Under the pieces are notes generated by a model. It did no database searches, was not told the DNA's origin, and saw nothing but the letters and a program-made list of their open reading frames with translations. 43,486 nt of DNA from Clostridiales bacterium (GTDB taxonomy: Bacteria > Bacillota > Clostridia > Christensenellales > Aristaeellaceae), in NCBI GenBank assembly GCA_015056245.1, contig SVGQ01000010.1:1-43486 (forward strand). Reading direction: 5' to 3'. Position numbers and translations under genes: made by a program. Each line of letters begins with the position of its first letter. The stretch's first letter is position 1. Shown here piece after piece: positions 7,421 through 16,346 of the stretch.

Positions 7421-8954
7421 TTACTTTACCACAGGCGTATAGCCATCGGCAAAGAGACCGGCATTGGTTTTATCCACAGCATCCTGCGTAGCGAATACGC
7501 CGCCGCTGATGATGGGAGTTGCAATGCTTGCGCCGACCTTCGTATTGAACAGACCATCGTTGATGGCGACGGTGTTGTTACCCACACTGTTGGTAATGAA
7601 AATGGAAGAAGCGTCACTGCCTACGGGGCTGAACTCGCCGCCGTTAACGGTGAAGTATACTTCGCCGTTTTTCTGACCCTGCAGCCACACCTGCCCGATG
7701 AAAGTACCGCCGTTGAATACGGCAGACATCGTGGGGCTGTTGGTGTAGTTGGAAATACGAACAGAACGACCATTGGATTCGATCGTGCCGCCGTTGATGG
7801 TCAGGTCACCGCCCTTGTGGTCAATGGCAAACACGGTCTTCTGCATGCCTCCTTCTGCATTCCATACATCCGCGGTAGAATTCTTGATGGTAACATCGCC
7901 GTCAATGGTCAGGTCACCGCGGTTATCAATGGTGTAGAAACCGTAATCAGCATCACCGGCTGCACCCGTAGAATAATAGTCGATGGTGCCTTCACCGGAG
8001 ATGGTCAGCGTACCGCTGTTGGAGATAAAGACGGTGGTTTTGGCTTCATCATCCGTACCGGAAAGCGTATAGCCACTGAGCACCAGGTCTACTTCTTTAT
8101 CCTCGGGGATAATGATATCCTCAGTACCCATATCCACATCGTTGGTCAGCACAATGGTGCCGCCCTCAGCCAGCGCAGCGGTCAGCTCTTCAGAGGTGGA
8201 AACGGTGGTTACAGGCAGACCCTTCATTTCGGAGAACCACTTGGTGACATTTTGAACATTAACCTCACCGAAAGCAGCATTCAGAGCGCCGTGTGCACCC
8301 AGATGCTCCATATTTTCCACCTGTACAGCCTGAGACAGGGCAAGGATATCGTAAGTATCGCCCAGCAGCTCCACAACCTCGTTGTCTGCCCAGTGGGTCA
8401 TAACGACCTGCAACAGAGAAGGACGAGTCCACTCGCCGGGCTTCATGATCTCACTGTAGCAGTATTCGAACACCAAATAACGGGTTCCATCGATCTCGAC
8501 ATTGAACATGGAATTATTGGACTGCACGCCATTGGAGTTGGTGTAGCGGTTGATTCCGTTCATGTTCAGTATGATATCAGCCTGATTGCTGGCATAGCCG
8601 ATCATGACGCCTTCGGGAGCTTCAGCAGCAAAAATGGTACGAACATAGGCATCAGAGTTGCCGGTGTTCTCCACGAAGATCATCTTATCGACAGCGCCGA
8701 CCACATAATCATCTCTCCACAGACCATTCCAGGCAGTGCCGTCGTGTACATAGGGGCCCCACTTCAGACTATCGCTCTGCGAATCCATCGCTTCATATGC
8801 GATCGTGGTGTCGACGAGAGGATAGGCGGGATACAGCTTGATGCCGTCTACGAAGGGTTCCAGATCGCCCTCCGCAAGGGTGGCGTTGTATGAAACGCCA
8901 TCTTTACGCTTCATCTCGTGCTGCTCAATGTCTACATTGCCAAGCGTGCTTGTT
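7421..8954 (-). pseudogene. 5'-truncated SipW/TasA-type surface protein with beta-helix tail
   Basis: The reading frame is open from just after the stop of the neighbouring LRR gene, but the first ATG (8914) comes only after the in-frame residues TSTLGNVDIEQHE. That stretch is what normally follows the signal peptide and the AYFTD-type segment in SipW-dependent TasA/camelysin-like proteins. KMIFVENTGNSDAYVR near residue 78 of the ATG-initiated product is also typical of them. Signal peptide and promoter are missing, and there is no good ribosome site before the ATG (only GAGCAGCACGAG). From about residue 245 the protein becomes a right-handed beta-helix-like repeat (GGTIVLTNDV, GTLTISGEGTI, GDLTINGGTIES). 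The product from the ATG would be 497 residues without export signal. I read it as a recombination remnant, but weak translation after the upstream stop cannot be excluded. Confidence 0.7.
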
Positions 8955-11759
8955 TTAGCAATCCTTTTTCAGCTTTGGCATGAGAAGCACGGCCATCACC
9001 AGCAAACTGGTGATGCTTGCCAGCAGCAGCGCCAATGGCTTGGACTCATCTCCGGTAACGGGAACATTGGAGCTGGGCTGCGGTGTGGGTGCTGGAGTTG
9101 CTGTAGCTGTGGGTACAGCCCCGTCTCCCTCCCAGGAGATGACGAACGGGCTGAGAGAGGTGATCTTGACGGAAATACCCTGCGGCAGGAATTGGATGGT
9201 ACCGTCTTCCGATTTGAAAACTTCGGTCTTGCCGCCTAGGTAGGGGTTTTCCATCGTGCCGTAGGTGGTATGGTGGATAATGACGCGGTACTTATTTGGA
9301 CTGTATTGGTCAAGGCCTTCCGGATAGGGGAAGAACAGGGTGTATTTTGCACCGTTTTCCGGAGACGGCAGTTCCACGTCATAATCGTTGGCATCCACCA
9401 GATGCACATTGTAGGTAATGGTGTTCTTCTTGTTGCCGCTTACCGTTTTATCGTATTTGATAAAGACATCGTTGAAGAATAGCTCATCGTCAGCGGTCAG
9501 ATCATCCGGGTCTATGATCAGGATGGGGCTGTCGATGGGGGTAGAAGGCATTTCTCCCGGCTGAATGATCGCACCGCTGTCCGGATCGCCGGAAAGATCC
9601 GTGATTTTGAAATGCCAAGTGGCTTCCTTCAAATGGTTGTTGTCGGCTGCGAAGCTGATGGCGATCGCTTCTGGTTGGGTGCCGTCATAGTAAACATCGG
9701 ATAGGTTTGGGCAATTGTAGAATGCTCGCATGCCGATGGTACGCAGCGTATTGCTGATGTTGACGATCCGCAGGCTCTCGTTGTTAAAAAATATACCAGA
9801 AAGCAGCTCGGTTGTGCCGGATGGGATGGTGATCTCGGAAATCTTAGTGCGTTCGAAAGCATACTCGCCAATGGAGATCAAGGAATCCGGCAACTGGACC
9901 GAACTGAGGGAAGTGCACCAAGAGAACGCGCTTTCGCCGATGGAAACCACAGAATCGGGCAATTGAAGCGATGTTAATGCTTCGCATCTGAAAAATGCAA
10001 CATTGCCGATGCTGGTGAGGCTATCTGGGAATGTGATGGAAGGAATGTTGCAAGCGGCAAATGCATAATTGCCAATGGTGGTAAGATGTTCCGGCAGAGT
10101 AACGGAAGAGAGATTGAAGCAGCTATCGAAAGCCCATTCGCCGATATGGGTGATGCCGCCGCCCTGCTCGACGAAAATAACGGTTTCGATATTGGCTTCG
10201 TGGTCTTGTGTCCACGGCTTGGAAGTGGTGTTGGCAAAGTCGTACATAGCGCCGCTGCCGGTGATGGTCATCGTTTTTCGATCTTCGCTAACGGTCCATG
10301 TCAGATTGTCGCCGCATTTGCCGCTCATCACGACTTTGAAATATGCGGTACCGTCTTTGCAGATCCACGGGACATTCTTTAGATAGTTATTGATGCCGGT
10401 GATCTCAATTTGCTGCATTTCATCGATCAAGCCATCGTAGTATACTTCGGCCAACTGGTCACATCTTGCAAATGCAGTGCTGGCGGACTGGAGGGTATTG
10501 CTTAGGTGAACGGTTGTCAGAGAAGAACAATCGGCAAACGTATCCCGCTGTAACTCGGTAACACCGGAAGGGATCGTGATCTCCGTAAGCGCTGTACAAT
10601 CGGAGAACGCGTAGCTGCCGATGTCGGTCAGATGATCTGGCAATGTAACAGAAGCGAGACTGGAGAAGTCGCTGAATGCGGCTTTGCCAATATAGGTAAT
10701 GCCGTCCCCTTGCTCGACAAATACGACAGTTTTGATCGCCGTATGGTGATCCGCCCAAGGTTGGGGACTGTCATAGTCAATGAAATTGTACATGGCGCCG
10801 CTGCCGGTGATGGTCAGGGTCGTTCCGTCATCGCTCACGGCCCATGTGAGGTTACTTCCGCATGAGCCGCTCATATCAAAACCGTAACGGTCCGCACCAT
10901 CCAAACAGTCCCAAAGGGCGCTTTTGAGGTGTTCGTTGTTGATGTAGATATAGATACCCCTCATTTCGTCCATTGTGCCGTCGTAGCTGACATTCGTCAG
11001 GCTGGTGCAGTCTTCAAAGGCTCCTCTTTCAACGATATGGAGGGTGCTGGCGAAATGTACCTTTTGAAGGGAAGAGCAGTAGCTGAATACCGATTCGCTA
11101 AGTGTTGTAACACCGGCGGGGATGCTGATCTCCGTAAGCGACTCACAATATTCAAATGCAAAGCTCTCAATAGCGGTCAAAGAATCGGGAAATTGAACCG
11201 AGGACAGCGCAGTGCAATGGGAGAATGCCCAAAAGCCAACAGTGGTAAGCCCGTTGGGCAGTCTAACGGAAGCAAGGCTCGAACAATGGGAAAATGCCTG
11301 CATGCCGATGCTGGTAAGGGAATCTGGAAGCGTAATGGAAGCAAGTTTGCTGCAACTGCTAAAGGCGTTTTTGCCGATGGTACGAAGGGAATCCGGCAAG
11401 GTGATCAAGGTGAGGTTCTCACAATTGTAGAACGCAAAATCGCCGATATGGGTAATGTTGCCGCCCTGTTCAACAAAGACCACCGTTTCAATGGTATCTT
11501 CATGGTCATCCCACGGTTTGGCAGAGAAGTTGGCAAAGTTTGCCATTGCACCGCTGCCGGTGATGGTCAGCGTTTTGCCGTCTGTGGAAACAGCCCAAGT
11601 CAGATGGCTGCCATCGCCTGTGGCGCCGCAGTTGCCGCTGTATTCCTTAAATACATTTTCTTCGTTTTCTGCTGCCAGTGCGGGCATGCATAGCGCAAAC
11701 AGTAAAACCAGCAGGAACAGTACTGCTGTCATCCATTTCCGATCGATCTTTCGAAACAT
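8955..11759 (-). CDS. BspA-type leucine-rich-repeat cell-surface protein
   Basis: A 934-residue surface protein. An N-terminal signal peptide (MTAVLFLLVLLFALCMPALA|AEN, cleavage near 34) is followed by three modules. Each opens with a 70-residue unit carrying CG..LTW.VS.D..T.TITGSGAM and TV.FVEQG..IT.IG, then continues into LRR_5/BspA repeats (IGxxAFxxCxxLxxxxLPxxLxx). The C-terminus has a beta domain, a Thr/Pro/Ala linker, the motif VPVTGDES, a hydrophobic stretch and KLKKDC. That arrangement matches a sortase cell-wall anchor with a variant LPxTG. BspA-like proteins bind host matrix or other bacteria; that role is inferred. The ATG at 11759 has GGAGG 7 nt upstream; longer in-frame extension is not plausible. 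The gene is flanked by truncated genes on both sides. Confidence 0.88.
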   Translation of the reverse strand: MFRKIDRKWMTAVLFLLVLLFALCMPALAAENEENVFKEYSGNCGATGDGSHLTWAVSTDGKTLTITGSGAMANFANFSAKPWDDHEDTIETVVFVEQGGNITHIGDFAFYNCENLTLITLPDSLRTIGKNAFSSCSKLASITLPDSLTSIGMQAFSHCSSLASVRLPNGLTTVGFWAFSHCTALSSVQFPDSLTAIESFAFEYCESLTEISIPAGVTTLSESVFSYCSSLQKVHFASTLHIVERGAFEDCTSLTNVSYDGTMDEMRGIYIYINNEHLKSALWDCLDGADRYGFDMSGSCGSNLTWAVSDDGTTLTITGSGAMYNFIDYDSPQPWADHHTAIKTVVFVEQGDGITYIGKAAFSDFSSLASVTLPDHLTDIGSYAFSDCTALTEITIPSGVTELQRDTFADCSSLTTVHLSNTLQSASTAFARCDQLAEVYYDGLIDEMQQIEITGINNYLKNVPWICKDGTAYFKVVMSGKCGDNLTWTVSEDRKTMTITGSGAMYDFANTTSKPWTQDHEANIETVIFVEQGGGITHIGEWAFDSCFNLSSVTLPEHLTTIGNYAFAACNIPSITFPDSLTSIGNVAFFRCEALTSLQLPDSVVSIGESAFSWCTSLSSVQLPDSLISIGEYAFERTKISEITIPSGTTELLSGIFFNNESLRIVNISNTLRTIGMRAFYNCPNLSDVYYDGTQPEAIAISFAADNNHLKEATWHFKITDLSGDPDSGAIIQPGEMPSTPIDSPILIIDPDDLTADDELFFNDVFIKYDKTVSGNKKNTITYNVHLVDANDYDVELPSPENGAKYTLFFPYPEGLDQYSPNKYRVIIHHTTYGTMENPYLGGKTEVFKSEDGTIQFLPQGISVKITSLSPFVISWEGDGAVPTATATPAPTPQPSSNVPVTGDESKPLALLLASITSLLVMAVLLMPKLKKDC

Positions 11760-11859
11760 GTATATCCTCCATTCTATCCATCCGATAGCGAAGCGGAACG
11801 CTTTTGCACGGTTTTTGTTAGCGTTCAAGTGCAATGGGCCGTTTTTGGCTGTTACAGCA

Positions 11860-11883
11860 CCTTCCGATGAGTGCACCGGAAGG
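11860..11883. promoter_or_regulatory. Inverted repeat upstream of the LRR surface gene
   Basis: CCTTCCG and CGGAAGG, 10 bp apart, lie between the broken acetyltransferase gene and the LRR gene. They could be an operator or a terminator stem without a T-tract. Confidence 0.4.
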
Positions 11884-11931
11884 CTGAGGGGGAAACGGGC
11901 GGCATCAGCCGCTGCTGTTTCTTCTCCCCAT

Positions 11932-12222
11932 CTATGAACATATATTAAATACTGCAATCATTCCAATAACAGTATTTGTTTCTTTCCAAACGATCCCCCA
12001 GTCAAAATCTGGTGAAGGCTTCCTTTTTACCCAAGGGCGGGGGTCAATGAACAACAATTCTGGATTTTTTTCACCCTTGCTGGCTTTTCGTCCCCAATAG
12101 GTATAGATCTCATCTCTCCCCAGCCATTCTTTCAAATCCGGTACATCTGCTTCGTTAAGGGTTCGAATCGTCAGCCTGTCCGTTTCAAGGACAGGTTTAT
12201 TGATCTCGTAATCACTTAACAT
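11932..12222 (-). pseudogene. GNAT acetyltransferase, 3'-truncated
   Basis: Only 96 residues remain of a GNAT N-acetyltransferase of the RimJ/RimL-like kind (usually about 170-190 residues). The start is intact: ATG at 12222 with GGAGG before it, then VLETDRLTIRTLNEADVPDL, the usual family opening, and a later TVIGMIAVFN, the strand that precedes the acetyl-CoA-binding motif A. The frame then ends in ICS-stop, so the acetyl-CoA-binding R/Q-x-x-G-x-G/A segment and everything after it are gone. The product is therefore expected to be inactive. The break lies 172 bp upstream of the LRR surface gene and probably marks the edge of a rearrangement. Confidence 0.8.
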
Positions 12223-12401
12223 GGTTCCTCCATCCTATCATTGCCTTCTGTCTCTTCGAGAGATTCAAGCTTGCCGCATTCATTCTGTCACAGCAGAACA
12301 AGAAACAGTGAGCCTTGGCGGGAGAGATGTTCATAACACTCAACCAGCAACAAACAAGCATCTGATGAAAAACGGATACAGGCTTCCTGATTCTCTTCCC
12401 A

Positions 12402-13079
12402 TCAACCATTCCCCGAAGGGATCATCCCCTGCAAAGTGGCGGCAATCCCTGAAATCGGCATGGTCTGCAGCCACACGGTGCCGGGGCCGGTCAGCAGGGT
12501 ATTGAACAGACCTTCGCCGCCCAGCAGCTTGTTTTTCAAACCTGCCACCTGCTGAATATCCATCTTCACCGAGGGGGTGAAGGCAGCCACGTTGCCGGAA
12601 TCCACAATCAGCTGCTGACCGGGCTGCAGCTGATATTCCATCAGGCTGCCGTCGATCTCCACAAAAGCGGTGCCGTTGCCGCTGAGCCGCTGCATAATGA
12701 AGCCCTCGCCGCCAAAGAGAGCCGCGCCGATCTTCTTGCTGAAGTGAATACTCAAATCCACGCCTTCCTCCGCTGCCAGAAAGGAACGCTTCTGCACAAT
12801 CATTTCCTGACCCGGGGCGATCTGCAAAGCCCGGATCTCGCCGGGGAAACTGGCGCCGAAGGTAATCATGCCATCACCATTGGCAGTAAAGATATTCTGG
12901 AACATGCTCTCGCCGGAAAACGCCTTGGAAAACATCTTGCCCAGACCGCCGCCCTTGGTATCCATCTGCATATTGGGGCTCATCCATACCATGGATCCTT
13001 TTTCCGTAATCATGCTTTCACCATGGTTCAGGTAACAGGTCACCACCGGAAAGACACCGCCGTTTACTTCATAACGCAT
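12402..13079 (-). CDS. AIM24/TIGR00266 family protein
   Basis: A 225-residue beta-rich protein of the AIM24 family (named after a yeast mitochondrial protein). It is recognised from a start rich in MRYEVNGGVFPVV, the MITEKGSMVWMSPNMQMDT block, glycine-rich GLGKMFSKAFSGES, and the repeating GEGFIMQRLSG / GPGTVWLQT strands. The function of bacterial members is not established; they are soluble cytoplasmic proteins with a TRAP-like or DUF124 beta fold. The ATG at 13079 is preceded by AAGGAG; an upstream in-frame start lies before that ribosome site and is rejected. It is divergent from whiA, with 204 bp between. The 179 bp between it and the broken GNAT gene show nothing recognisable. Confidence 0.88.
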   Translation of the reverse strand: MRYEVNGGVFPVVTCYLNHGESMITEKGSMVWMSPNMQMDTKGGGLGKMFSKAFSGESMFQNIFTANGDGMITFGASFPGEIRALQIAPGQEMIVQKRSFLAAEEGVDLSIHFSKKIGAALFGGEGFIMQRLSGNGTAFVEIDGSLMEYQLQPGQQLIVDSGNVAAFTPSVKMDIQQVAGLKNKLLGGEGLFNTLLTGPGTVWLQTMPISGIAATLQGMIPSGNG

Positions 13080-13213
13080 GCTTTTTTTCTCCTTCTGTTT
13101 TGCTTTATGATACAAATTGGTTGTTCCAGAATCCGTTTTTTTTATAACACGGTTCCTCCGGGTCTGTCAACTGGATACAATCTTGGAAAATGCCTGTTTT
13201 TGTTTGAAAAGCA

Positions 13214-13243
13214 TTGACTTTTTCCCAACAAAAACAGTACAAT
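13214..13243 (+). promoter_or_regulatory. Sigma-A-like promoter of whiA
   Basis: TTGACT at 13214-13219 and TACAAT at 13238-13243 with 18-bp spacing, 41 bp before the whiA start. Confidence 0.65.
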
Positions 13244-13283
13244 AAAGTATCAGCCAATTGCACAGACCAATAGGAGGACCCCC

Positions 13284-14219
13284 ATGTCTTTTGCATCCGA
13301 CTGCAAAAAAGAACTTTGCGGCCTTGCACTGGAAAAACCCTGCTGTCAGCTCAGCGAGCTAAGCGGCTTGTTTATGGCAGTGGGCAGCCTGAACCTGCTG
13401 GGACGGGGACGCATCGCCATCCAGCTCAGTTGCGAAAACATGGCAGTTGCCCGCCGCATCTATACCCTGATGGATAACGCCCTTGGCGTAACCCCTCAGA
13501 TCCACTATGTGAGCAACACCCATTTCGGCGGACGCCGCAAAGCCGTGCTGACGCTGGGGCCTATGCACAGCCCCGCCTTTCTGTATGGTATGAACATGCT
13601 CAGCGAAAAAGACGGCGTGGAGACTCTCCGTTCCATGACCCCCAATCTGCCGTTGACCCGCAGCTGCTGTATGCGCGCCTTTCTCCGGGGAGCCATGCTG
13701 GGCAACGGCACCATTTCCAACCCGGAATTATCCTACCATATGGAGCTGCCCTTCCACGATGAAACCATGCGCCTGAACCTTGCCAAATGCCTGCTCAAGC
13801 AGGGTTTACCCGTTAAGCAGAGCCACCGCAAGGAGCAGGGCTATCTGTACTATAAACAATGCGAGCAGATCATTACGTTTCTCACTGCCATCGGGGCCCA
13901 CAAAGCTGTGATGCAGATCGAAGAACTGCGGGTCAAGCGTCAGGTGTACGGCAGCGTCACCCGGGCCATGAACTGCGATAATGCCAATATGAACAAATCC
14001 ATGGATGCCAGCGATGCCCAGATCGCGGCGATCGAGAAGCTGCTGAAACTGGGCCAGCTGAATTCTCTTCCCCCCAGCTTGCAGGAAATTGCCGTGGCAC
14101 GGCTCAATATGCCCTCCGCTACCCTGACCGAGCTGGGGCAGAGCCTGAAAAAACCCATCGGCAAAAGCGGCGTCAATCACCGGCTACGGCGGCTGATGGC
14201 GCTGGCGGAAGAATTGTAA
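13284..14219 (+). CDS. whiA: WhiA, DNA-binding regulator of division/sporulation
   Basis: A 311-residue WhiA orthologue. The N-terminal two thirds are the degenerate LAGLIDADG homing-endonuclease fold (SFASDCKKELC at the start, FLRGAMLGNG near residue 135, then a second half). The C-terminal 80 residues are the helix-turn-helix (LPPSLQEIAVARLNMPSATLTELG, then KSGVNHRLRRL). WhiA binds DNA and influences cell division, chromosome segregation and, in actinobacteria, sporulation. The ATG at 13284 has AGGAGG upstream. In Bacillus-type genomes whiA lies in rapZ-gloB-like operons ending in crh; here only whiA and the crh-like gene remain together, with their own promoter. Confidence 0.95.
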   Translation: MSFASDCKKELCGLALEKPCCQLSELSGLFMAVGSLNLLGRGRIAIQLSCENMAVARRIYTLMDNALGVTPQIHYVSNTHFGGRRKAVLTLGPMHSPAFLYGMNMLSEKDGVETLRSMTPNLPLTRSCCMRAFLRGAMLGNGTISNPELSYHMELPFHDETMRLNLAKCLLKQGLPVKQSHRKEQGYLYYKQCEQIITFLTAIGAHKAVMQIEELRVKRQVYGSVTRAMNCDNANMNKSMDASDAQIAAIEKLLKLGQLNSLPPSLQEIAVARLNMPSATLTELGQSLKKPIGKSGVNHRLRRLMALAEEL

Positions 14220-14360
14220 AACTTGCCATTTCCAGCCCCCAGCGGCAGGAAATATTCTCTCCAGTGCGTTTGATCACTGGGAACATTCGCCATCAGCCCG
14301 GCTGCGTGCCGTTTATGATGATACATTTTCGCCCGGTCACCGGGAAAAGGAGTGCTGAAT

Positions 14361-14624
14361 ATGATCCGTGAACCCATCAATCTGAAACCCATCCTGCCCA
14401 TGAAGCGCCAGACCGCCGCTGAAATCGCCACGCTGGCCTCCCGTTACGACTGCACCTTTATTCTGGAAAGCCGCAACGTGATTCTGAATGCCAAGAGCAT
14501 GCTGGGCCTTTTGAGCATGACCATTCCGGACAATGGTGATGTGACCATCGCTGCCGACGGCACCGATGAAGCCGCTGCCATCGCCGCCATGAAGGACCTG
14601 CTCAGCCGCCTGATGGAGGAGTAA
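14361..14624 (+). CDS. HPr-like/Crh-type regulatory phosphocarrier homologue
   Basis: An 87-residue HPr-fold protein. Residue numbering matches HPr exactly. The regulatory serine is kept as Ser46 in LNAKSMLGLLSM, but the PTS-active His15 is replaced by Lys15 and Arg17 by Gln17 (PMKRQTAAE aligns to the family GLHARPAAE). It therefore cannot carry the PEP-derived phosphate of the sugar PTS. It may instead act as a Ser46-phosphorylated co-regulator like Bacillus Crh, which has Gln15. Its place directly after whiA is the same order as Bacillus whiA-crh, which supports this. ATG 14361 is preferred over a GTG at 14352 because AAAAGGAG lies 8 nt before it. It sits 141 bp after whiA. Confidence 0.85.
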   Translation: MIREPINLKPILPMKRQTAAEIATLASRYDCTFILESRNVILNAKSMLGLLSMTIPDNGDVTIAADGTDEAAAIAAMKDLLSRLMEE

Positions 14625-14661
14625 AATCACCAGCCAAAACAAGGATAACCTGTTGTCACTG

Positions 14662-15077
14662 TGTGGATGAACATCAGGAAACCCGCTGCCTGAAATGGAT
14701 TCATTTTCAAAGGGCAAGTTTTCCACATCCTATGAAAATGTGGAAAACCCATTTTCTGCGGTTCTGCTTTTCTGCTTTGACTGCTATCGGCTGTCGATAT
14801 ATGCCGCATGGTTTTTGGATACAAAAGCAGGAAAATCCCATTCTTACGGCGAAAACTATATAGATAATCCGCTGGCAGGCTACAACCTGCTCCTTGTGTA
14901 TGCCCGCGGATTTTACGCCGCAAGAGAACTGCTTCGCTTGCTCGTGGCTGAGGATCTGTCCCTTCCTGTGGAAAACCAGCCCCTTTTTCAAGCGTCAATC
15001 CACAATTCCCAGCCAGCTTTCCATAGGCATTTTTCCTGACAGATCAAGCTAAAGACCATTTTTCCACGTTTTCCACA
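14662..15077. promoter_or_regulatory. DnaA-box cluster upstream of dnaN (candidate oriC)
   Basis: Eight sites resembling the DnaA box TTATCCACA occur in 416 bp without a gene. They are TCATCCACA (minus strand) at 14662-14670, TTTTCCACA at 14719-14727, its reverse at 14739-14747 and at 14967-14975, CAATCCACA at 14996-15004, TTTTCCACG at 15060-15068 and TTTTCCACA at 15069-15077. The pair at 14719/14747 forms an inverted repeat, and a further weak match lies near 15016. The repeated TTTTCCACA form suggests the local DnaA preference. The whole 14625-15142 interval lacks a believable gene. Confidence 0.72.
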
Positions 15078-15115
15078 CCCCCTACTACTACTACTAACTA
15101 TATATACTACTACTA
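15060..15115 (+). other. DnaA-box pair, C-tract and DnaA-trio (origin unwinding module)
   Basis: Two abutting DnaA boxes (15060-15077) are followed by CCCCC at 15078-15082. Then come CTA trinucleotides: five in phase from 15082 to 15096, one at 15098-15100, a TATATA stretch, and three more at 15107-15115. On the other strand this is 3'-GAT repeats. The order box-box, GC-rich spacer, trios is that of the DnaA-trio basal unwinding system described for bacterial origins. It ends 27 bp before dnaN. Confidence 0.72.
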
Positions 15116-15142
15116 CAGAATGTAGGTTTGGAGGTTCCTGAT

Positions 15143-16258
15143 ATGAAGTTTGAATGTGCTGCCCAAGACCTTGTTTACGGATTGGTCAACGCTACCCGTG
15201 CACTTTCGTCCCGTCCCGCCATGCAGATCCTGGAAGGTGTGCTGGTGCGCACCGAGGAAGAGGGCATTTCCATCCTGTGCAGCGATGGCAGCCTGAGCAT
15301 CAAAGCCGATGTAAAGGCGCAGGTGACCACTCCCGGCGAAGTGGTACTGCCGGGCCGTTTGCTCACCGAGATTATCCGCAAGCTGCCGGAAGGCACCGTT
15401 TCCTTTGACATGAACGACAAGATGGCAGTGACCATCCGCTGCGGTCAGAGCCGTTCCACCATTACCGGCATGCCTGCTGATGAATTCCCCCAGATGAAGG
15501 ACCTGATCAACACCCATGCCATGCACTTCCCCCAGAAGAAGCTGCGGGACATGATCAGCAAGGTGACCTTCGCCATCGCATTGCAGGAAAGCCGTCAGGC
15601 GCTGACCGGCTGTTTGATGGAGATGACCCCCACCGAACTGCGTCTGGTGGGTCTGGACGGTTTCCGTCTGGCGCTGCAGGTATATCATGATGATTTCGTG
15701 CTGCCTGAGGGCAAGAGCGAGCTGAAGGCTATCGTGCCCGGCCGCGTCATGACCGAACTGAGCCACATCATGACCGATGACAACGCCATGGCCACCTTCC
15801 ACTTTGATACCACCCACATGATGGCGGTGATGGGCAACATTACGCTGGTGACCAGCCTGCTGGCAGGCGAGTATATCAATTACCGTCAGATCCTGCCCTC
15901 CAACTGGCTGACCCGCGTTTCCGTAAAGCGTAAGGAACTGCAGGAAGCCATTGAGCGCGCCAGCCTGATGGCAAAGGAAGGCAAGAACAACCTGATCCGC
16001 ATGAAGGCTACGGAAGGCAACCTGAAAATCACTTCCAACAGCGAGCTGGGCGATGTGCTGGAAAATCTGGACGCTCATCTGGAAGGCGAGGAAATCGAGA
16101 TCGCCTTCAACAGCCGCTATATCAGCGATGTGATCAAGAATGTGGATGAGGAATGCTGCACCCTGAGCATGAACACCAGCGTCAGCCCCTGCGTCATTTC
16201 TCCTCTGGAGGGCGAAAGTTATCTGTATCTGGTGCTGCCGGTAAGGGTGTATAACTGA
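15143..16258 (+). CDS. dnaN: DNA polymerase III sliding clamp (beta subunit)
   Basis: A 371-residue beta clamp, the ring that tethers the replicative polymerase to DNA. The three clamp domains are recognisable: MKFECAAQDLVYGLVNATRALSSR at the start, the ATFHF... and LLAGEYINYRQILP segment in the middle, and the C-terminal SPLEGESYLYLVLPVRVYN that closes nearly all DnaN proteins. The ATG at 15143 has GGAGG 8 nt upstream; a TTG 15 bp earlier is also in frame but precedes that site. Unusually the gene stands alone. dnaA is not upstream (a crh-like gene is), and recF/gyrB do not follow (a strong terminator and an opposite-strand gene do). The DnaA-box region is retained directly before it. Confidence 0.97.
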   Translation: MKFECAAQDLVYGLVNATRALSSRPAMQILEGVLVRTEEEGISILCSDGSLSIKADVKAQVTTPGEVVLPGRLLTEIIRKLPEGTVSFDMNDKMAVTIRCGQSRSTITGMPADEFPQMKDLINTHAMHFPQKKLRDMISKVTFAIALQESRQALTGCLMEMTPTELRLVGLDGFRLALQVYHDDFVLPEGKSELKAIVPGRVMTELSHIMTDDNAMATFHFDTTHMMAVMGNITLVTSLLAGEYINYRQILPSNWLTRVSVKRKELQEAIERASLMAKEGKNNLIRMKATEGNLKITSNSELGDVLENLDAHLEGEEIEIAFNSRYISDVIKNVDEECCTLSMNTSVSPCVISPLEGESYLYLVLPVRVYN

Positions 16259-16264
16259 TTGACT

Positions 16265-16317
16265 GCACAATGAACCCCCTTGGGCGCTTCATAGCGTTCC
16301 AAGGGGGTTCATTGTGC
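16265..16317. terminator. Strong hairpin terminator after dnaN
   Basis: Arms beginning GCACAATGAACCCCCTTGG pair with CCAAGGGGGTTCATTGTGC, 6 nt after the dnaN stop. It also faces the convergent gene ending at 16347. Confidence 0.85.
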
Positions 16318-16346
16318 TTAATGATTCTTTTCTGGTTCTTTCATAA

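Noticed and set aside
12212-12409. Open frame of 65 codons upstream of the broken GNAT gene
   Set aside because: Random composition rich in Cys and Phe, no ribosome site, and it overlaps the GNAT start.
14627-15039. Small open frames between the crh-like gene and dnaN
   Set aside because: No ribosome site, no family resemblance, and they overlap the DnaA-box cluster on both strands.
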